NCBI GenBank assembly: GCA_014058105.1
Contig: JACGCM010000325.1
Location: 1-64,000, forward strand
Direction: 5' to 3'
Length of the DNA stretch: 64,000 nt
Source of the DNA: Kingdonia uniflora
Taxonomy: Eukaryota > Streptophyta > Magnoliopsida > Ranunculales > Circaeasteraceae
Shown here: in pieces, positions 24,200 through 33,979 of the stretch
Position numbering within the stretch: the stretch's first letter is position 1
Layout: the number at the start of each line of letters is the position of its first letter
Notes under the pieces: generated by a model
Told to the model about the DNA's origin: nothing
Seen by the model: the letters and a program-made list of their open reading frames with translations, nothing else
The model's database searches: none
Program-made: the position numbers and the translations under genes

Positions 24200-26254
24200 C
24201 TAAAATAAGACCGGGGCACCGTATGGCGCCTTTGAGGGGCGAATAAAGCCCGATTCCAATAGTCCATCAAACTGTCTCCGTAGCTCAGCTAGTTCAGGCG
24301 GACTCATTCTATATGGCCCTTTCGCAGGAGGCTTGGTTCCAGGGACTAACTCAATCTGATGATCGATAGGCCTTCGTGGAGGTAACACCTTTGGTAATTC
24401 TTTCGGCATCACATCCTTGAATTCTGTAAGTACCCGGGAGACTTCCGCCGGCAAGGCATTATGATCCTGATCATCTGGCTTTAACCTTAAGGTTGCAAGG
24501 TAAGTCAGCTCCCCTCGCCTCAGTCCCTTCTCCAACTGAAGAGCTGATAATAGTCTGCCCTCATCTTTCTGCGTGGACATCTGAATGATTGAGGGATTGT
24601 CACCAAAAATCCCTAAGGAGTTAACGAACGGCATCGGCACCGCCTTGTGGTAGCGGAGAAAGTCCATTCCCAATATAATCTTAAAATCATCCAATGTCAC
24701 AGCGAGAAGGTTAACCTTTCCACTCCACTGTCCCATCTTAACTGGAACCAACTTGGCAACACCATGTATCGGCATTGCGGCAGAGTTTACAGCCTTCATC
24801 CGACTAGAATCTTTCACCAAACGCAGTCCCAGACGATTCGCCTCTTGAATGGCAATAAAGCTGTGGGTAGCACCGGTATCAACCATCGCCAAAGTACTCT
24901 GCCCATTAATACTAAGGTCCACATACATGAGTCCCTTCTTCGGCTTAACCTCTGGCAACTGAGTGGTCACGGCATTGAGCAAGTAAAGAGAACCCATATG
25001 AGTTTCACCACCATCATTTCCCTCAGTGGTGTCATCGGCTTGGCCCCCGTGCGATGCCATTAGCGCATTCGGGGCCGCCTTCTGAGGACACTGATAGGCT
25101 TTGTGATTCCCTCCACAAAAAAAACACTTCAAGTTCCCGGGACGTCCTTGAAACCTGGACGAAGAGGAAGCGCCGCCATTGTTACGCGGCCTGTGGTACT
25201 CCCTCCCAGAATTGGAACTCGAGGCACCACCTGCACTTGCTCCCCCACTTCTGTTCTGGCCATGACCTTGGTCTCCCCCACTTCTAGCTTGGTACCCTCC
25301 ATTCTTTCCCTTATTGTAATTATTGGAGGATCCCGCTCTTTGTTGTGACTGAGAACTTGACTGAGACGGAGCCGGTCGACGCTCACCCAACATGGGGGTG
25401 TAGTCGTTGATATGCTCAGCAGAGGCCATTGCGGAAGTCAAATCTTGAACCCGTTGCCTCTGTAATTCATTTTGGATCCATGGCTTCAGACCTTCTAAGA
25501 AACAAAACAACTTATCCTTTTCAGACATGTCGCGGATATCTAACATCAAGGCTGAGAACCGCTTCACATACTCGCTGATGTTGCCTGTCTGCTTCAGTTG
25601 CCTCAAACTCCTCCGAGCAATGAACTCAACATTCTCGGGTAATAACTGATTCTTCAGCTCTCTCTTCAAGTCATCCCACGTTCCAATAGTACAGTGACCG
25701 CTCTGGATCTCAGCATATTTGGTGCGCCACCATAGTTTAGCATCACCGGCGAGGTACATGGTTGCCATCGACACCTTTGAACCTTCGCTATCAGGCCTAA
25801 CCACATTGAAGTACGCCTCCATATCAAAAAGGAAGTTCTTTACCTCCTTGGCGTCCCTCGCTCCCTCATACGCCTTGGGCTCGGGGACCTTGATCCTGGG
25901 CTGGTCTATACCGCCGCCCGAAGGGGCTGGATCCCCATTTCCAACAACCTTTACTAGGAGATTTACTTTCGAGGAAAGTTCAGCCACCTGATCCAGAAGA
26001 GTAGCCATATTCCCTTCAACCACGCCCTCCAACGTAACAAGACGTTCGCTCACATGGGCCTGATCGTCTAAGAAACCGTCCAATCGTTCCTCCAGAGTCG
26101 TCACTTGATCTATAATCCCACTTAGAGCAAGCATCTTATCCTCTAACTGGTCCAACCGCGTTCGGGTATTCAGGGGCCGGGGATTAACGGATGGTCCTCC
26201 CACCTGCTGGGCAAGGACCTGGGCGGGGTCAGTAGCATTCGGACCCTCCGCCAT
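24200..26254 (-). CDS. Gag-protease of the chromovirus, ending in a nonsense codon inside RT
   Basis: The likely start is the ATG at 26,254 (MAEGPNATDP); the upstream open codons run into the LTR. The N-terminal part is coiled-coil-like (DQLEDKMLALSGIIDQV and a leucine-rich stretch to about residue 110). The retrotransposon gag domain follows (KNFLFDMEAYFNVV, LAGDAKLWWRTK, RSLRQLKQTGNISEYVKRF), then a Gly/Ser/Asn-rich linker, a zinc knuckle CFFCGGNHKAYQC (C-x2-C-x3-H-x4-C) and an aspartic protease with MVDTGATHSFI and LGMDFL. The frame reaches the first RT block (PYGAPVLF) and meets TAG where intact relatives have a sense codon. I read that as a recent mutation, since it falls inside a folded domain. 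Confidence 0.95.
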   Translation of the reverse strand: MAEGPNATDPAQVLAQQVGGPSVNPRPLNTRTRLDQLEDKMLALSGIIDQVTTLEERLDGFLDDQAHVSERLVTLEGVVEGNMATLLDQVAELSSKVNLLVKVVGNGDPAPSGGGIDQPRIKVPEPKAYEGARDAKEVKNFLFDMEAYFNVVRPDSEGSKVSMATMYLAGDAKLWWRTKYAEIQSGHCTIGTWDDLKRELKNQLLPENVEFIARRSLRQLKQTGNISEYVKRFSALMLDIRDMSEKDKLFCFLEGLKPWIQNELQRQRVQDLTSAMASAEHINDYTPMLGERRPAPSQSSSQSQQRAGSSNNYNKGKNGGYQARSGGDQGHGQNRSGGASAGGASSSNSGREYHRPRNNGGASSSSRFQGRPGNLKCFFCGGNHKAYQCPQKAAPNALMASHGGQADDTTEGNDGGETHMGSLYLLNAVTTQLPEVKPKKGLMYVDLSINGQSTLAMVDTGATHSFIAIQEANRLGLRLVKDSSRMKAVNSAAMPIHGVAKLVPVKMGQWSGKVNLLAVTLDDFKIILGMDFLRYHKAVPMPFVNSLGIFGDNPSIIQMSTQKDEGRLLSALQLEKGLRRGELTYLATLRLKPDDQDHNALPAEVSRVLTEFKDVMPKELPKVLPPRRPIDHQIELVPGTKPPAKGPYRMSPPELAELRRQFDGLLESGFIRPSKAPYGAPVLF

Positions 26255-26281
26255 CGCAACTAGATCGCTTTCAACTAGATC

Positions 26282-26293
26282 GCTCTGATACCA
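26282..26293 (-). other. Primer binding site of the chromovirus, tRNA-iMet type
   Basis: The minus strand reads TGGTATCAGAGC two bases inside the 5' LTR, identical to the site in the coding-less element. A 10-base direct repeat CTAGATCGCT sits next to it. Confidence 0.9.
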
Positions 26294-26295
26294 AC

Positions 26296-26712
26296 TGACA
26301 CGGACCAACTTAAACTCAAGCTTGGCACATGCGGCACTCGAGACACCTGTTCCAAGTAAGCCTAATTACTCTTCTCTATCAATTATTTAGCATCACTTAA
26401 TCTCAACACATCGCATAATCTCAACGCATCACAAACACTGAACAAAGGGTCTTTGAAGGCATCATTTCATTCAAATATCAACAACTATTACAAAGCACTA
26501 TTACAAGCTTAAATTCCTTCTTGGGTGTAAAAGACTAGTCCTCTACATATATATGAAATTGGAAAACAGCTAAGTTCTAAAAGAAAACATCAAAAGTGGA
26601 GACGAAGCGTACTCCCCCATTTTCCTAAGCTAACCTTTACAAAAATAAATGAAAATTTGTACAATGCTCTTTTACAACCTAATGAACCTATATACAAAGC
26701 CTGGGCATCACA
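26296..26712 (-). repeat. 5' LTR of the chromovirus
   Basis: Same length as the 3' copy (417 bp). It differs at CCC/TCC, CGCATCG/CACATCG, AAGGAAA/AAGAAAA, TAAGGAA/TAATGAA and GGCGTC/GGCATC. Most are transitions. Confidence 0.95.
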
Positions 26713-26717
26713 AACCC

Positions 26718-27145
26718 TGATTACGAGGTGCTCAAGGAGAGCTTTAAATGTGTACATTTTAGCATACCATTGCTCGAAGTATCTAGGCAGGTACACCTCA
26801 TATGTCAAGTTCTTGAGGGAAGCACATGCTAGAAAGAAAAAGTTTGATGAAAATAAGAAAGTTTTCTTCACTTAGATCGTAACACTACCTAAGCTTAAGG
26901 ACCCAGAGTTCCCTACTATGCCATGAAGTATAGGGACATATAAAATAGATAGAGCTCTCTTGGATTTGGGGGAAAGAGTGACTATGCTACCCTAGCCTTT
27001 GTATGAAAACCTTGAACTAGGAGAGCTTAGGCTGACCCAAATGGCATTTCAAATGGCTGATCGATCTGTAAGATACCCCAGGGAGATACTCATAGATGTG
27101 TTCATCCGGGTCGATGCCGCTGTAATTTTGGGAAGACCTTTCTGT
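26718..27145 (+). pseudogene. Protease-region remnant of the old Ty3/gypsy element (continues 19,790-21,091)
   Basis: After the chromovirus, the older reading resumes. FSIPLLEV, then SYVKFLREAHARKKKFDENK and VFFT match the conserved gag-pro junction of Athila/Tat elements (IPFLDALKQ, YAKFLKDL, KRK). Next comes the aspartic protease: RALLDLGERVTMLP (these lineages normally have DLGAS), then LGELRLTQMAFQMADRSVRY and a PREIL-like piece. The reading ends at ILGRPF just before a copia-like LTR at 27,146. Several stops are present. Confidence 0.7.
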
Positions 27146-27985
27146 TAGGATTGCAGCCCAAATAAATGGAAATAAAAGCTGTTACATTTTTTGGATATTT
27201 AGTTCAAACTAAAACCAGTTCAAACTAATTGAGGAAAATATGGGCGACAGGGTTACAGTTTAAACTGGATATAGTCTTCCTTGATTTTGGTGTTTCAGCT
27301 TGAACTGAAACTTACCTAGTTTAAACTGAACACGACATCACTTATTTTTGGGCGTTGGTATATGCCTCGTGATGTGTATTTTGGCACGAGTCCTTGTTTG
27401 ATGAGTTTCTTGAGTTGGAAAACTTCTAGGTTTTGTTGGATTAGGGTTCTTTACTTATTAAAGAGAGACCTTGGAGGTTTGTGGAAAGCCTAATTTTAAC
27501 CTAGCTAAGTCTTGTAAAGAAGGGGATTTCCAAGGTTGAGGAAGTTGGAGAGTTTTCTTGGGGGTTTGATGAAGAGAGAAAAAGGACCTCATGCTAAGCT
27601 AAGTTGTTGATCGAAGGTAGGATAAGAGTCAAGGTAAAAGAAGAAGGTAATTAACGATGGAGAAAAGCGACGATAGTTCAAAGATGGTAGTTTGTGTAGA
27701 AGCCTCATTCAAGATGGTTCGTAGTAATTTTCAATGTGGTTGAGGTAACTTCAAATTTTTTGATGGTTCTCGTGATCTCTTTTAAACCTTGTAAATCTAT
27801 TTGACTTATATTATGAGGTTAGAAATTTCATGTGTGATGAGATCTCTTAAGAACTTGTAAGTGTTTCTTGGATACATAGTGGATTCATTGGTATGGTGGG
27901 TGTGTATATAGTCCTTAGGGGTGAACCATGATAAATCTTTGTGTTGTGTGTGCGTGATTTATTTCTTATTTTTATTATTATCATA
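27146..27985 (+). repeat. Probable copia-type LTR (solo or partial)
   Basis: It begins TGTTAGGATTGCAGCCC exactly where the older protease reading breaks off. It has TATA-like and polyadenylation-like sequences and ends in a T-rich stretch near TTATTATTATCA (about 27,981). No second copy or matching target duplication was found, so the right boundary is a guess. It carries palindromes centred on TTTAAA or TTCAAA near 27,203, 27,219, 27,259 and 27,320. Confidence 0.4.
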
Positions 27986-28634
27986 TGCCATGGTTAACCG
28001 AAGAAAGAAAAACACCTTAAGAGGATGTATTATGCTTAGTTCCCTCCAACAATATGGGCGGGTTGATGGTTTAGCCGAATGGTTAATTTTCCATGGGATT
28101 TGGCTTTGGTTTGTTGGCTACATGTTTTTTTTTTCTTTACGTAATAGAGTTTGGGATGAAGAAATTAGATGAAGGTAATCTATACACAAACTGGGGAAGT
28201 ATACGGTCCAATCGGGCCGGGATAAGGCCTGAACTTGATCTGACCCAGTTACATTATGAAGAGAAGAAGATGAAAAATATATAAAACTGAAAATCAGGTG
28301 AAGATTATTCTAAGATATTAAAAACATACATTTATATCTAAATCTAGATTCCAAACTCTCTCCATCAAGGCAATAATAGAAGGGCTCAATTGTGGGAGAG
28401 AATCACTGAACCCAAAATCAATAAAGGATAAATAGGACATTAATTAGGGTTTGGATGAAGATGGTTTATTACTTTGTTAGTACACTGAATATTAGGCATT
28501 TATTAGTGGATCGAATTGAACTTACAGAAGAATTTTTACCACACGAAAGATGGCCCGAATGGGGAGTAAAGAATCATATTTGATTCTATCATGAATGCCG
28601 TTAAAAATAATTATGTGTGTGTGGGGGAGGAGGA

Positions 28635-28653
28635 GGGGGGGGGGGGGGGGGGG
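28635..28653 (+). repeat. Poly-G tract (19 G), preceded by GGGGGAGGAGGA
   Basis: An uninterrupted run of 19 G preceded by short G blocks. It could form a G-quadruplex, and it is also a typical site of assembly error. Confidence 0.8.
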
Positions 28654-28700
28654 AATTGCTAGCACGATTATGCTCTCTAAAGAAAAGTTTGTAATTTTTT

Positions 28701-28776
28701 TGACAGAATATGCAACAATGGTGAATCCTAACAAAAGTTGACAGAATATGCAGCAATGATGAATCCTAACAAGCGT
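28701..28776 (+). repeat. 38-bp tandem duplication, two copies
   Basis: TGACAGAATATGC(A/G)(A)CAATG begins both copies, at 28,701 and 28,739. They differ at only a few positions. Confidence 0.8.
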
Positions 28777-29031
28777 TCAAATCAAACTCTTCAAGTATAC
28801 CATTTACCTTTTTGTGTTTTCTTGGTGTGCCAACTAGATGAAGATTTATTGAGATCTCTTTGTTTGTTAACATGCATTATTTAGTGTTTTTCGTATTTTG
28901 ATTTGGATAGAAATGTTTCAATGATATAAGTTAACTAACTTTCCTTTAGACTCTTGCTTTATCTTATATTGATTTGAATCTATAAGCCTAATTTTGGCCT
29001 TTGCTACTATTAGTATGACGTCGGTAGATGT

Positions 29032-30097
29032 TGAAAAATCCTAGTCGCTTGAGACTAACCAATTCCAATCGTTTTAGGTATAAATCGATAGGTCCTAATT
29101 CCTTTGAATTAATGGTTTACGCTTAACCTAAATCAAGTCGATACGATTATCTAATGTCAAGCAAGCAATGGAAATTAAAGACAAAGCAATTTTTTTTAAC
29201 CCTGTAGGAAACCTTTCTTAGGAGAAAAACCCACAGGTCACTATTGAATCACCCGACAACTAAACAATCTACTATTGAAAAAAAATTACAAAAATTTAAT
29301 CACTTACAAACTCGATAAACACCTCCTATGGTTATCTCTCTTCCAATTAATCTTCTTACAATCATTTCTGCATTCTCGCAGCGCCTCACTCCAATCTCAC
29401 GCCGAAGCTCCTAATCTTGAATCGCTCAAGTTCTTCAATCCAGTTCTTCAATGCACGAATAAGGTTTCTTGATCAATTGATTGATTCAAGGTTTGAGTGA
29501 TTTGATTCTCTCTTGAATCTCTCAAAGATAGATCTCTCTTCACTCTAAAAAACAAGCCTTCAAAAAATAGGTTTTCAAGAAGTAAGTCTTTGAAAAAAGG
29601 TAAGTGTGTCTTAAGAAGGAAAACAGAAAACACGGGCTCTGTTCGAATAGAAATTAATCTATTCGAATAGGAATCAAACTGATAAAAGTTATTCGAACAA
29701 TAATTAATCTATTCGAATAGAAATACAACTGTTGAAAATTATTCCAACAAAAATAATTCTATTCGAATTCAATTCAAACTGCTGCAAAATATTCGAACAA
29801 CATTTAAAGTTATTCGAACAGAGGGAATCTTTTCAGTTCTATTCGAATATAAAATAATCTATTCGAATAGAAGTTCTATTTTCTTTAAGAAGACATTCTT
29901 ATTACTTTTTCATACTCTGTAAAATACATAGGCTTGACTCTTTACAACAAAGAGTTAGAAACCCACTTACATGTTCAGAGTCAGTCAGTCCAGCTCTAGT
30001 CACTCCATGTACACTCACTGACGCCGGATAACCACAAGATAATGCTGACGCCTCCTCTAGACACTAAATAAAACAAACTCCAAAATTGGATGTTTCA
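29032..30097 (-). repeat. 3' LTR of the gag-only copia-type element
   Basis: On the plus strand it starts TGAAAAATCC and ends GGATGTTTCA, giving short inverted ends. It contains the 50-bp palindrome array. The right part (29,440-30,097) has no counterpart in the truncated 5' LTR. Confidence 0.8.
29640..29890. repeat. 50-bp periodic array of TTCGAA palindromes in the LTR
   Basis: TTCGAA starts at 29,642, 29,662, 29,692, 29,712, 29,762, 29,792, 29,813, 29,842 and 29,862, with a mutated copy (TTCCAA) at 29,742. Spacing alternates 20 and 30 bp, so the period is 50 bp with about 4.5 units. Several copies are the 12-bp palindrome CTATTCGAATAG. It lies about 210-460 bp from the LTR start in the element's own direction, in probable U3. 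Confidence 0.9.
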
Positions 30098-30111
30098 ATC
30101 TCCCCATTTGG
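30098..30111 (-). other. Polypurine tract of the gag-only element
   Basis: The minus strand reads CCAAATGGGGAGAT directly before the 3' LTR start TGAAACATCC. Confidence 0.7.
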
Positions 30112-31949
30112 TTCATTTCATGTCAAAACTAGAACTATAAAAAATAAAAATACAACTCGATGGACTGACTCAATCACTGAACATCCATACTCAAAGCTCC
30201 ACTTTCATCTTATAGCATATATTCTGGAATCCCTGCACACTAAACAAGATACATCACGTAACTGTTCAAATAAAATAAGGAAACCAAAATAAAGAACATA
30301 ATTTACCTGACTTACCTGTCAGGATCATCTTTCCCCGTTTTTGGCACAGATGAACAAAGGGTAAATAGCCCATAAGAGGATAGACAAACCAGTAGAACAA
30401 AGTGTAGTTAGGAAAAAACACTAAAACACAAATATCCCAAAATAATATGCATCTCCCCCTCAAAATAATTGTAACCCCTGAAAAATGAGATAAAAGGAAA
30501 ACACACATGGGGAGTGTTTATGAAATAAGTAAGCAAAAAAAAAATAACACTCCCCCTAAACACAATGCATGATAGAAATATAATGAATCTAAAATATTCT
30601 ATAAAGACCAAGACATTGCCAATGTGTTATAAAACAATCACTAAATGAATTACTTGGTGTGTATGTGTGCATAGTCAAAAAGTTACCCAGTTTTCAATGT
30701 ATTACTCAGCCGCAGTTAGAATACTATATTGGAAGGTTGTTTAAACTTAGGCCTCTCATGGTGGTCACTCAAAATCACTGAGAATTGACTAGCAAACACT
30801 CTGTGTAAAATATGAATATGAATATAAAACAATGAAAAATTTATATTTCATCAAAAAAATGACGCACAGTGAGCTGAAAGATCTCATGGGAAAGAACCCC
30901 AATTGTCATATATGGTGTCAAGTTAAAATTAATAAAGACTCCCTATATCTACTCTCCACTAATAGTGACTGTGCCGAACTCAATATTAAATAGGTCTTTA
31001 AATAGGTTATAATGTAGGCAAGGGTAGGTTTGTGACAGAGTAGGTGTTTTGTTGGCATTCTGAGACTACAGTTACACTAACTCCCCTTCTCACCTGAAAC
31101 CAAATTCAACTTCTGTCATTCTTTTTCTTATTGGGTATACATAAAATAACATACCACTTCTCCTCCAATTTTTTTCTTTATGTCTCTGATTTGAGATAAT
31201 AAAAACGTCATTTGGGAATACATTGTATTCTTCTATTCATCGTTCCCCTAAAAATCATACATACTTTTCTACTCTCTTTTTTTACTGAAAAAGTCTTAAA
31301 ACAAATGGGTAAAATAATAAAAGATTTGGGTAAAAAAATGAATGACATATTTTAAGGCACAAGGGGCTGCAAGCGGATAAAAATTTGGGCAAGCACAGAC
31401 GAAGGCCAAAAAGATGTAGTAATAAAAATTACCTATTATCATATCTTGAGCACTGTCACTTATTTCGCCTCGAGTAAAAATAGAAAAGTATCACTAGTAT
31501 AACTTAACTTTGATGTTACCATTTGACAATTGAGTAAGGAAATGAAATGAGATCAAAAATGAAGGGTAAATGTAATAGCACTCGAAGCTCATATCCTCAC
31601 ATAACATTAGGTACGAAGTCTCTACAGTTATCCTCACGTGGTTCTAGTCACGATGAGCTTTTAGTTTAAACAAGAGACTCAATGACTATTGTAAAATGTG
31701 ATTTTACCAAATAATTATCTCATAAATGAATATAACACACAAGCAAAATCTAAGTCTAGCAAAAATATTCTACATGCAAAAGCTCCTAAAGTGCAAAGTG
31801 TTGATAAAAAGCCAGGACAATATCCTACTATCCAAAAACAGTAAAAACAAAAACAAAAACAAACTGAGACAGGGTAAGAAACGTACCTAATCAATGAATC
31901 ATACTTATCACCCTTCTCAGTAAATTTTCATTACCTTATTTGAGCAACA
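30112..31949 (-). other. Noncoding 3' interior of the gag-only element
   Basis: A stretch of 1.8 kb where pol would be expected. It has only short ORFs with hydrophobic, low-complexity translations (30,266-30,611) and an (AAAAAC)n run near 31,846-31,863. Confidence 0.6.
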
Positions 31950-33906
31950 TTGCACCTTTTCTGTGGATCCAAATCAGTCTTTCATACCCAAACTGCACGA
32001 ATCACCTTTGAGATGATGTTTCTGGAGCAGACCTCCTACTCAAATTCTCACTAATCACATTAGAAACATTCACATATGACTTATATCTATATCTATATCT
32101 ATTCAAAGGGCGAGGATATGGTTGATAGGGTCCAACAAATGTACAATAAAAAGCAATATGACCCTTTTGACCACATATACTACAATAATAAATATGAGAG
32201 TAAGATACCCATTTGGAGTGATTATGAGTAGTGGATATCATGTTATGTTTGGGCACCGAAGTAGAAGTAGTTGCTTTTACAAACTTTGTGATTTGAGGAT
32301 TCTTGGCTTTAGGAAAATGTTTTACATATCGTAGACCCCTTTTATCACTATCCGTCTTTCCCATACATAAGATTTTATCAATGTTCTTGGCCCCATGACA
32401 GAACTTCTCAAGTTTCTGCTCAGATAAAACTACATCAAGTTTGGCCGAATGAAGTTCGTCCAAGTTGATTTCATTTTCTCCTTTGCATCATTAACTTCTT
32501 TTTCTAAAAAAACAACTTTGTCATAAATGCCTTGTTTCTCATTCTCAAGTACCTATATCTCGTGACTTGTACTCTCAATTTTTTCTTGAAGTTTGCACGT
32601 TAGTGTATTGACTTGGTCTTTTAAGACTTTGTTAAGTTTACCGAGTTTCATACACTTGGCGAGAGTATGAGCATACAAGTCCTCAAGATGCGGGTCCTCA
32701 AACTCCTCAGACTCATTTTGTTCTTGATTACTCTAATTTTCATCAGGATTTTCAAGTTCAAAAACGTCAAAGTTTTTATTGCCATAATTAAAAATTATAG
32801 GATATGCACAATATGGTCTATTATCAACTACTTGGGGATTACTCTCATTGTTATCATATTCATCATCACTGTCATCCTAAGTAACACTGATATTCATAAC
32901 TTTATGAGTTGTTCCAGATTTCTTATTATGACAGCTATGAGAATAGTGACCAAACTTGTGATATTTGTAACATTCAACCTAACTTAGGTTAGTGTCAAGG
33001 TTGGTCTGTCGGTTATTCACTCTATGTTGATCATGAGTTCGTGACTTATGATTCACCGATTGCCCTTGTTTTTGAAATTGGCGTTGTTTCACAATCTCTT
33101 TAAGCTGGTGACTTATAGAGGCAATCTGTGAATCCAGATCGGACCTATCATCATTATCAGAATCAGATGATTTATCAGCTTCTATGGTACCCTTAAAAGA
33201 AGAGGAGTAAGATGAAGACTTGAAAGTAACACTCTTATTCTTCTCGGGGTTTTTTATTTTCATCTCGAGTTCAAACGTTCGCAATTTACCAGCTAATTTA
33301 TCTGGTTTCATTTTCTTGAGATCCTGAGCTTCTTCTATAACATCACATCTGGATCTAAAGCTCTTAGGAAGGGATCTTAGAACTTTGCGATCTATTTGAA
33401 CATCGGAGTACGCTGCTCTTAATGCGATACTAATGTTTACAATATTACTTAGTCTTGCATAAAACTCGTCAAAATATTCATTTTCACTCATTCTAATATT
33501 CTCAAATTGCGAAGGAAGCATTCGAAGCTTACTTTCTTTAATTGTATCATCGCCTTCATGAGTTCAAATTAGGATGTCCCAAGCTTCTTTAGAAGTGGTA
33601 TATGCAGAAATATGTCAAAACTCACTTTGACTCACAGCCATAAAGATCGCAAAGGCCTTTAGAATTATAACCAACAGTATCCTTTTCTTCTTTTGACCAT
33701 TGGTTCCTAGGTTTAAGGACCTCTTTAGCACTCCTTGGTGGACCTTGCATCTCAGTAGGGGGTGTTCACCCATCCTCAACATCAATTCATACATCTTCTT
33801 TGATTGATTGTAAGTATGCAATCATTCAGACTTTCCAGTATGGGTATTCTTTGCCATCAAAGGCTGGAGGGCGATTTATAGAACCTCCAAACTTCTCAGA
33901 ACTCAT
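31950..33906 (-). pseudogene. Copia-type Gag (UBN2-like) with two zinc knuckles, decayed
   Basis: The likely start is the ATG at 33,906: MSSEKFGGSINRPPAFDGKE then YPYWK, the usual opening of plant copia gag. The helical core appears as LKAFAIFMAVSQSEF (33,615-33,821) and, at 32,979-33,521, SQFENIRMSENEYFDEF then VLRSLPKSFR and EEAQDLKKMKPDKLAGKLRT, matching the UBN2 pattern. A CCHC knuckle follows (C-x2-C-x4-H-x4-C, about 32,960). Then come an acidic patch, a coiled-coil-like stretch (about 32,470-32,700) and a second knuckle CSICGQKGHIAFYC at about 32,150. Stops and frame changes break it into at least four pieces. It would have formed the particle shell. Confidence 0.85.
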
Positions 33907-33965
33907 TATTCTCAAGCGAACTATCCGAGATCCACGCTTAGGTTATTAAACCTTGAAATGTGACC

Positions 33966-33977
33966 GCTCTGATACCA
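33966..33977 (-). other. Primer binding site of the gag-only element, tRNA-iMet type
   Basis: The minus strand reads TGGTATCAGAGC, two bases inside the truncated 5' LTR. Confidence 0.85.
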
Positions 33978-33979
33978 AT

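Larger units (their letters stand above)
21097..26712 (-). mobile_element. Young Ty3/gypsy chromovirus, 5.6 kb
   Basis: Two 417-bp LTRs differ at about five positions by my count and are flanked by perfect 5-bp target duplications AACCC (21,092-21,096 and 26,713-26,717). A tRNA-iMet primer site lies inside the right LTR and a purine tract inside the left, so it is transcribed leftward. The gene order is gag, protease, RT, RNase H, integrase, chromodomain in one frame, broken by an in-frame TAG in RT and several lesions in the integrase tail. The chromodomain, the short LTRs and the C-x2-C-x3-H-x4-C knuckle suggest the Galadriel or Reina part of the plant chromoviruses. It interrupts an older gypsy gag-pro. 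Confidence 0.95.
27986..29026. other. No supported gene; G-rich tract and short tandem duplication
   Basis: Contains GGTCCAATCGGGCCGGG (28,206), a G19 run and a 38-bp duplication listed separately. ORFs of 63-83 codons at 27,921-28,284 show no recognised domain. Confidence 0.45.

Noticed and set aside
24200..24202. In-frame TAG as a programmed gag-pol readthrough stop
   Set aside because: It lies inside the conserved first RT block, not between gag and protease, so a simple nonsense mutation is more likely.
26590..26875. 93- and 72-codon ORFs across the right edge of the chromovirus
   Set aside because: They read through the LTR boundary; only the last part (SYVKFLREAHARKKKF) is meaningful, and it belongs to the older gypsy element.
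29640..29890. Regularly spaced short repeats resembling a CRISPR array
   Set aside because: The context is a plant LTR, the repeat core is a 6-12 bp palindrome, and the intervening sequences are themselves similar. It is a periodic U3 array.
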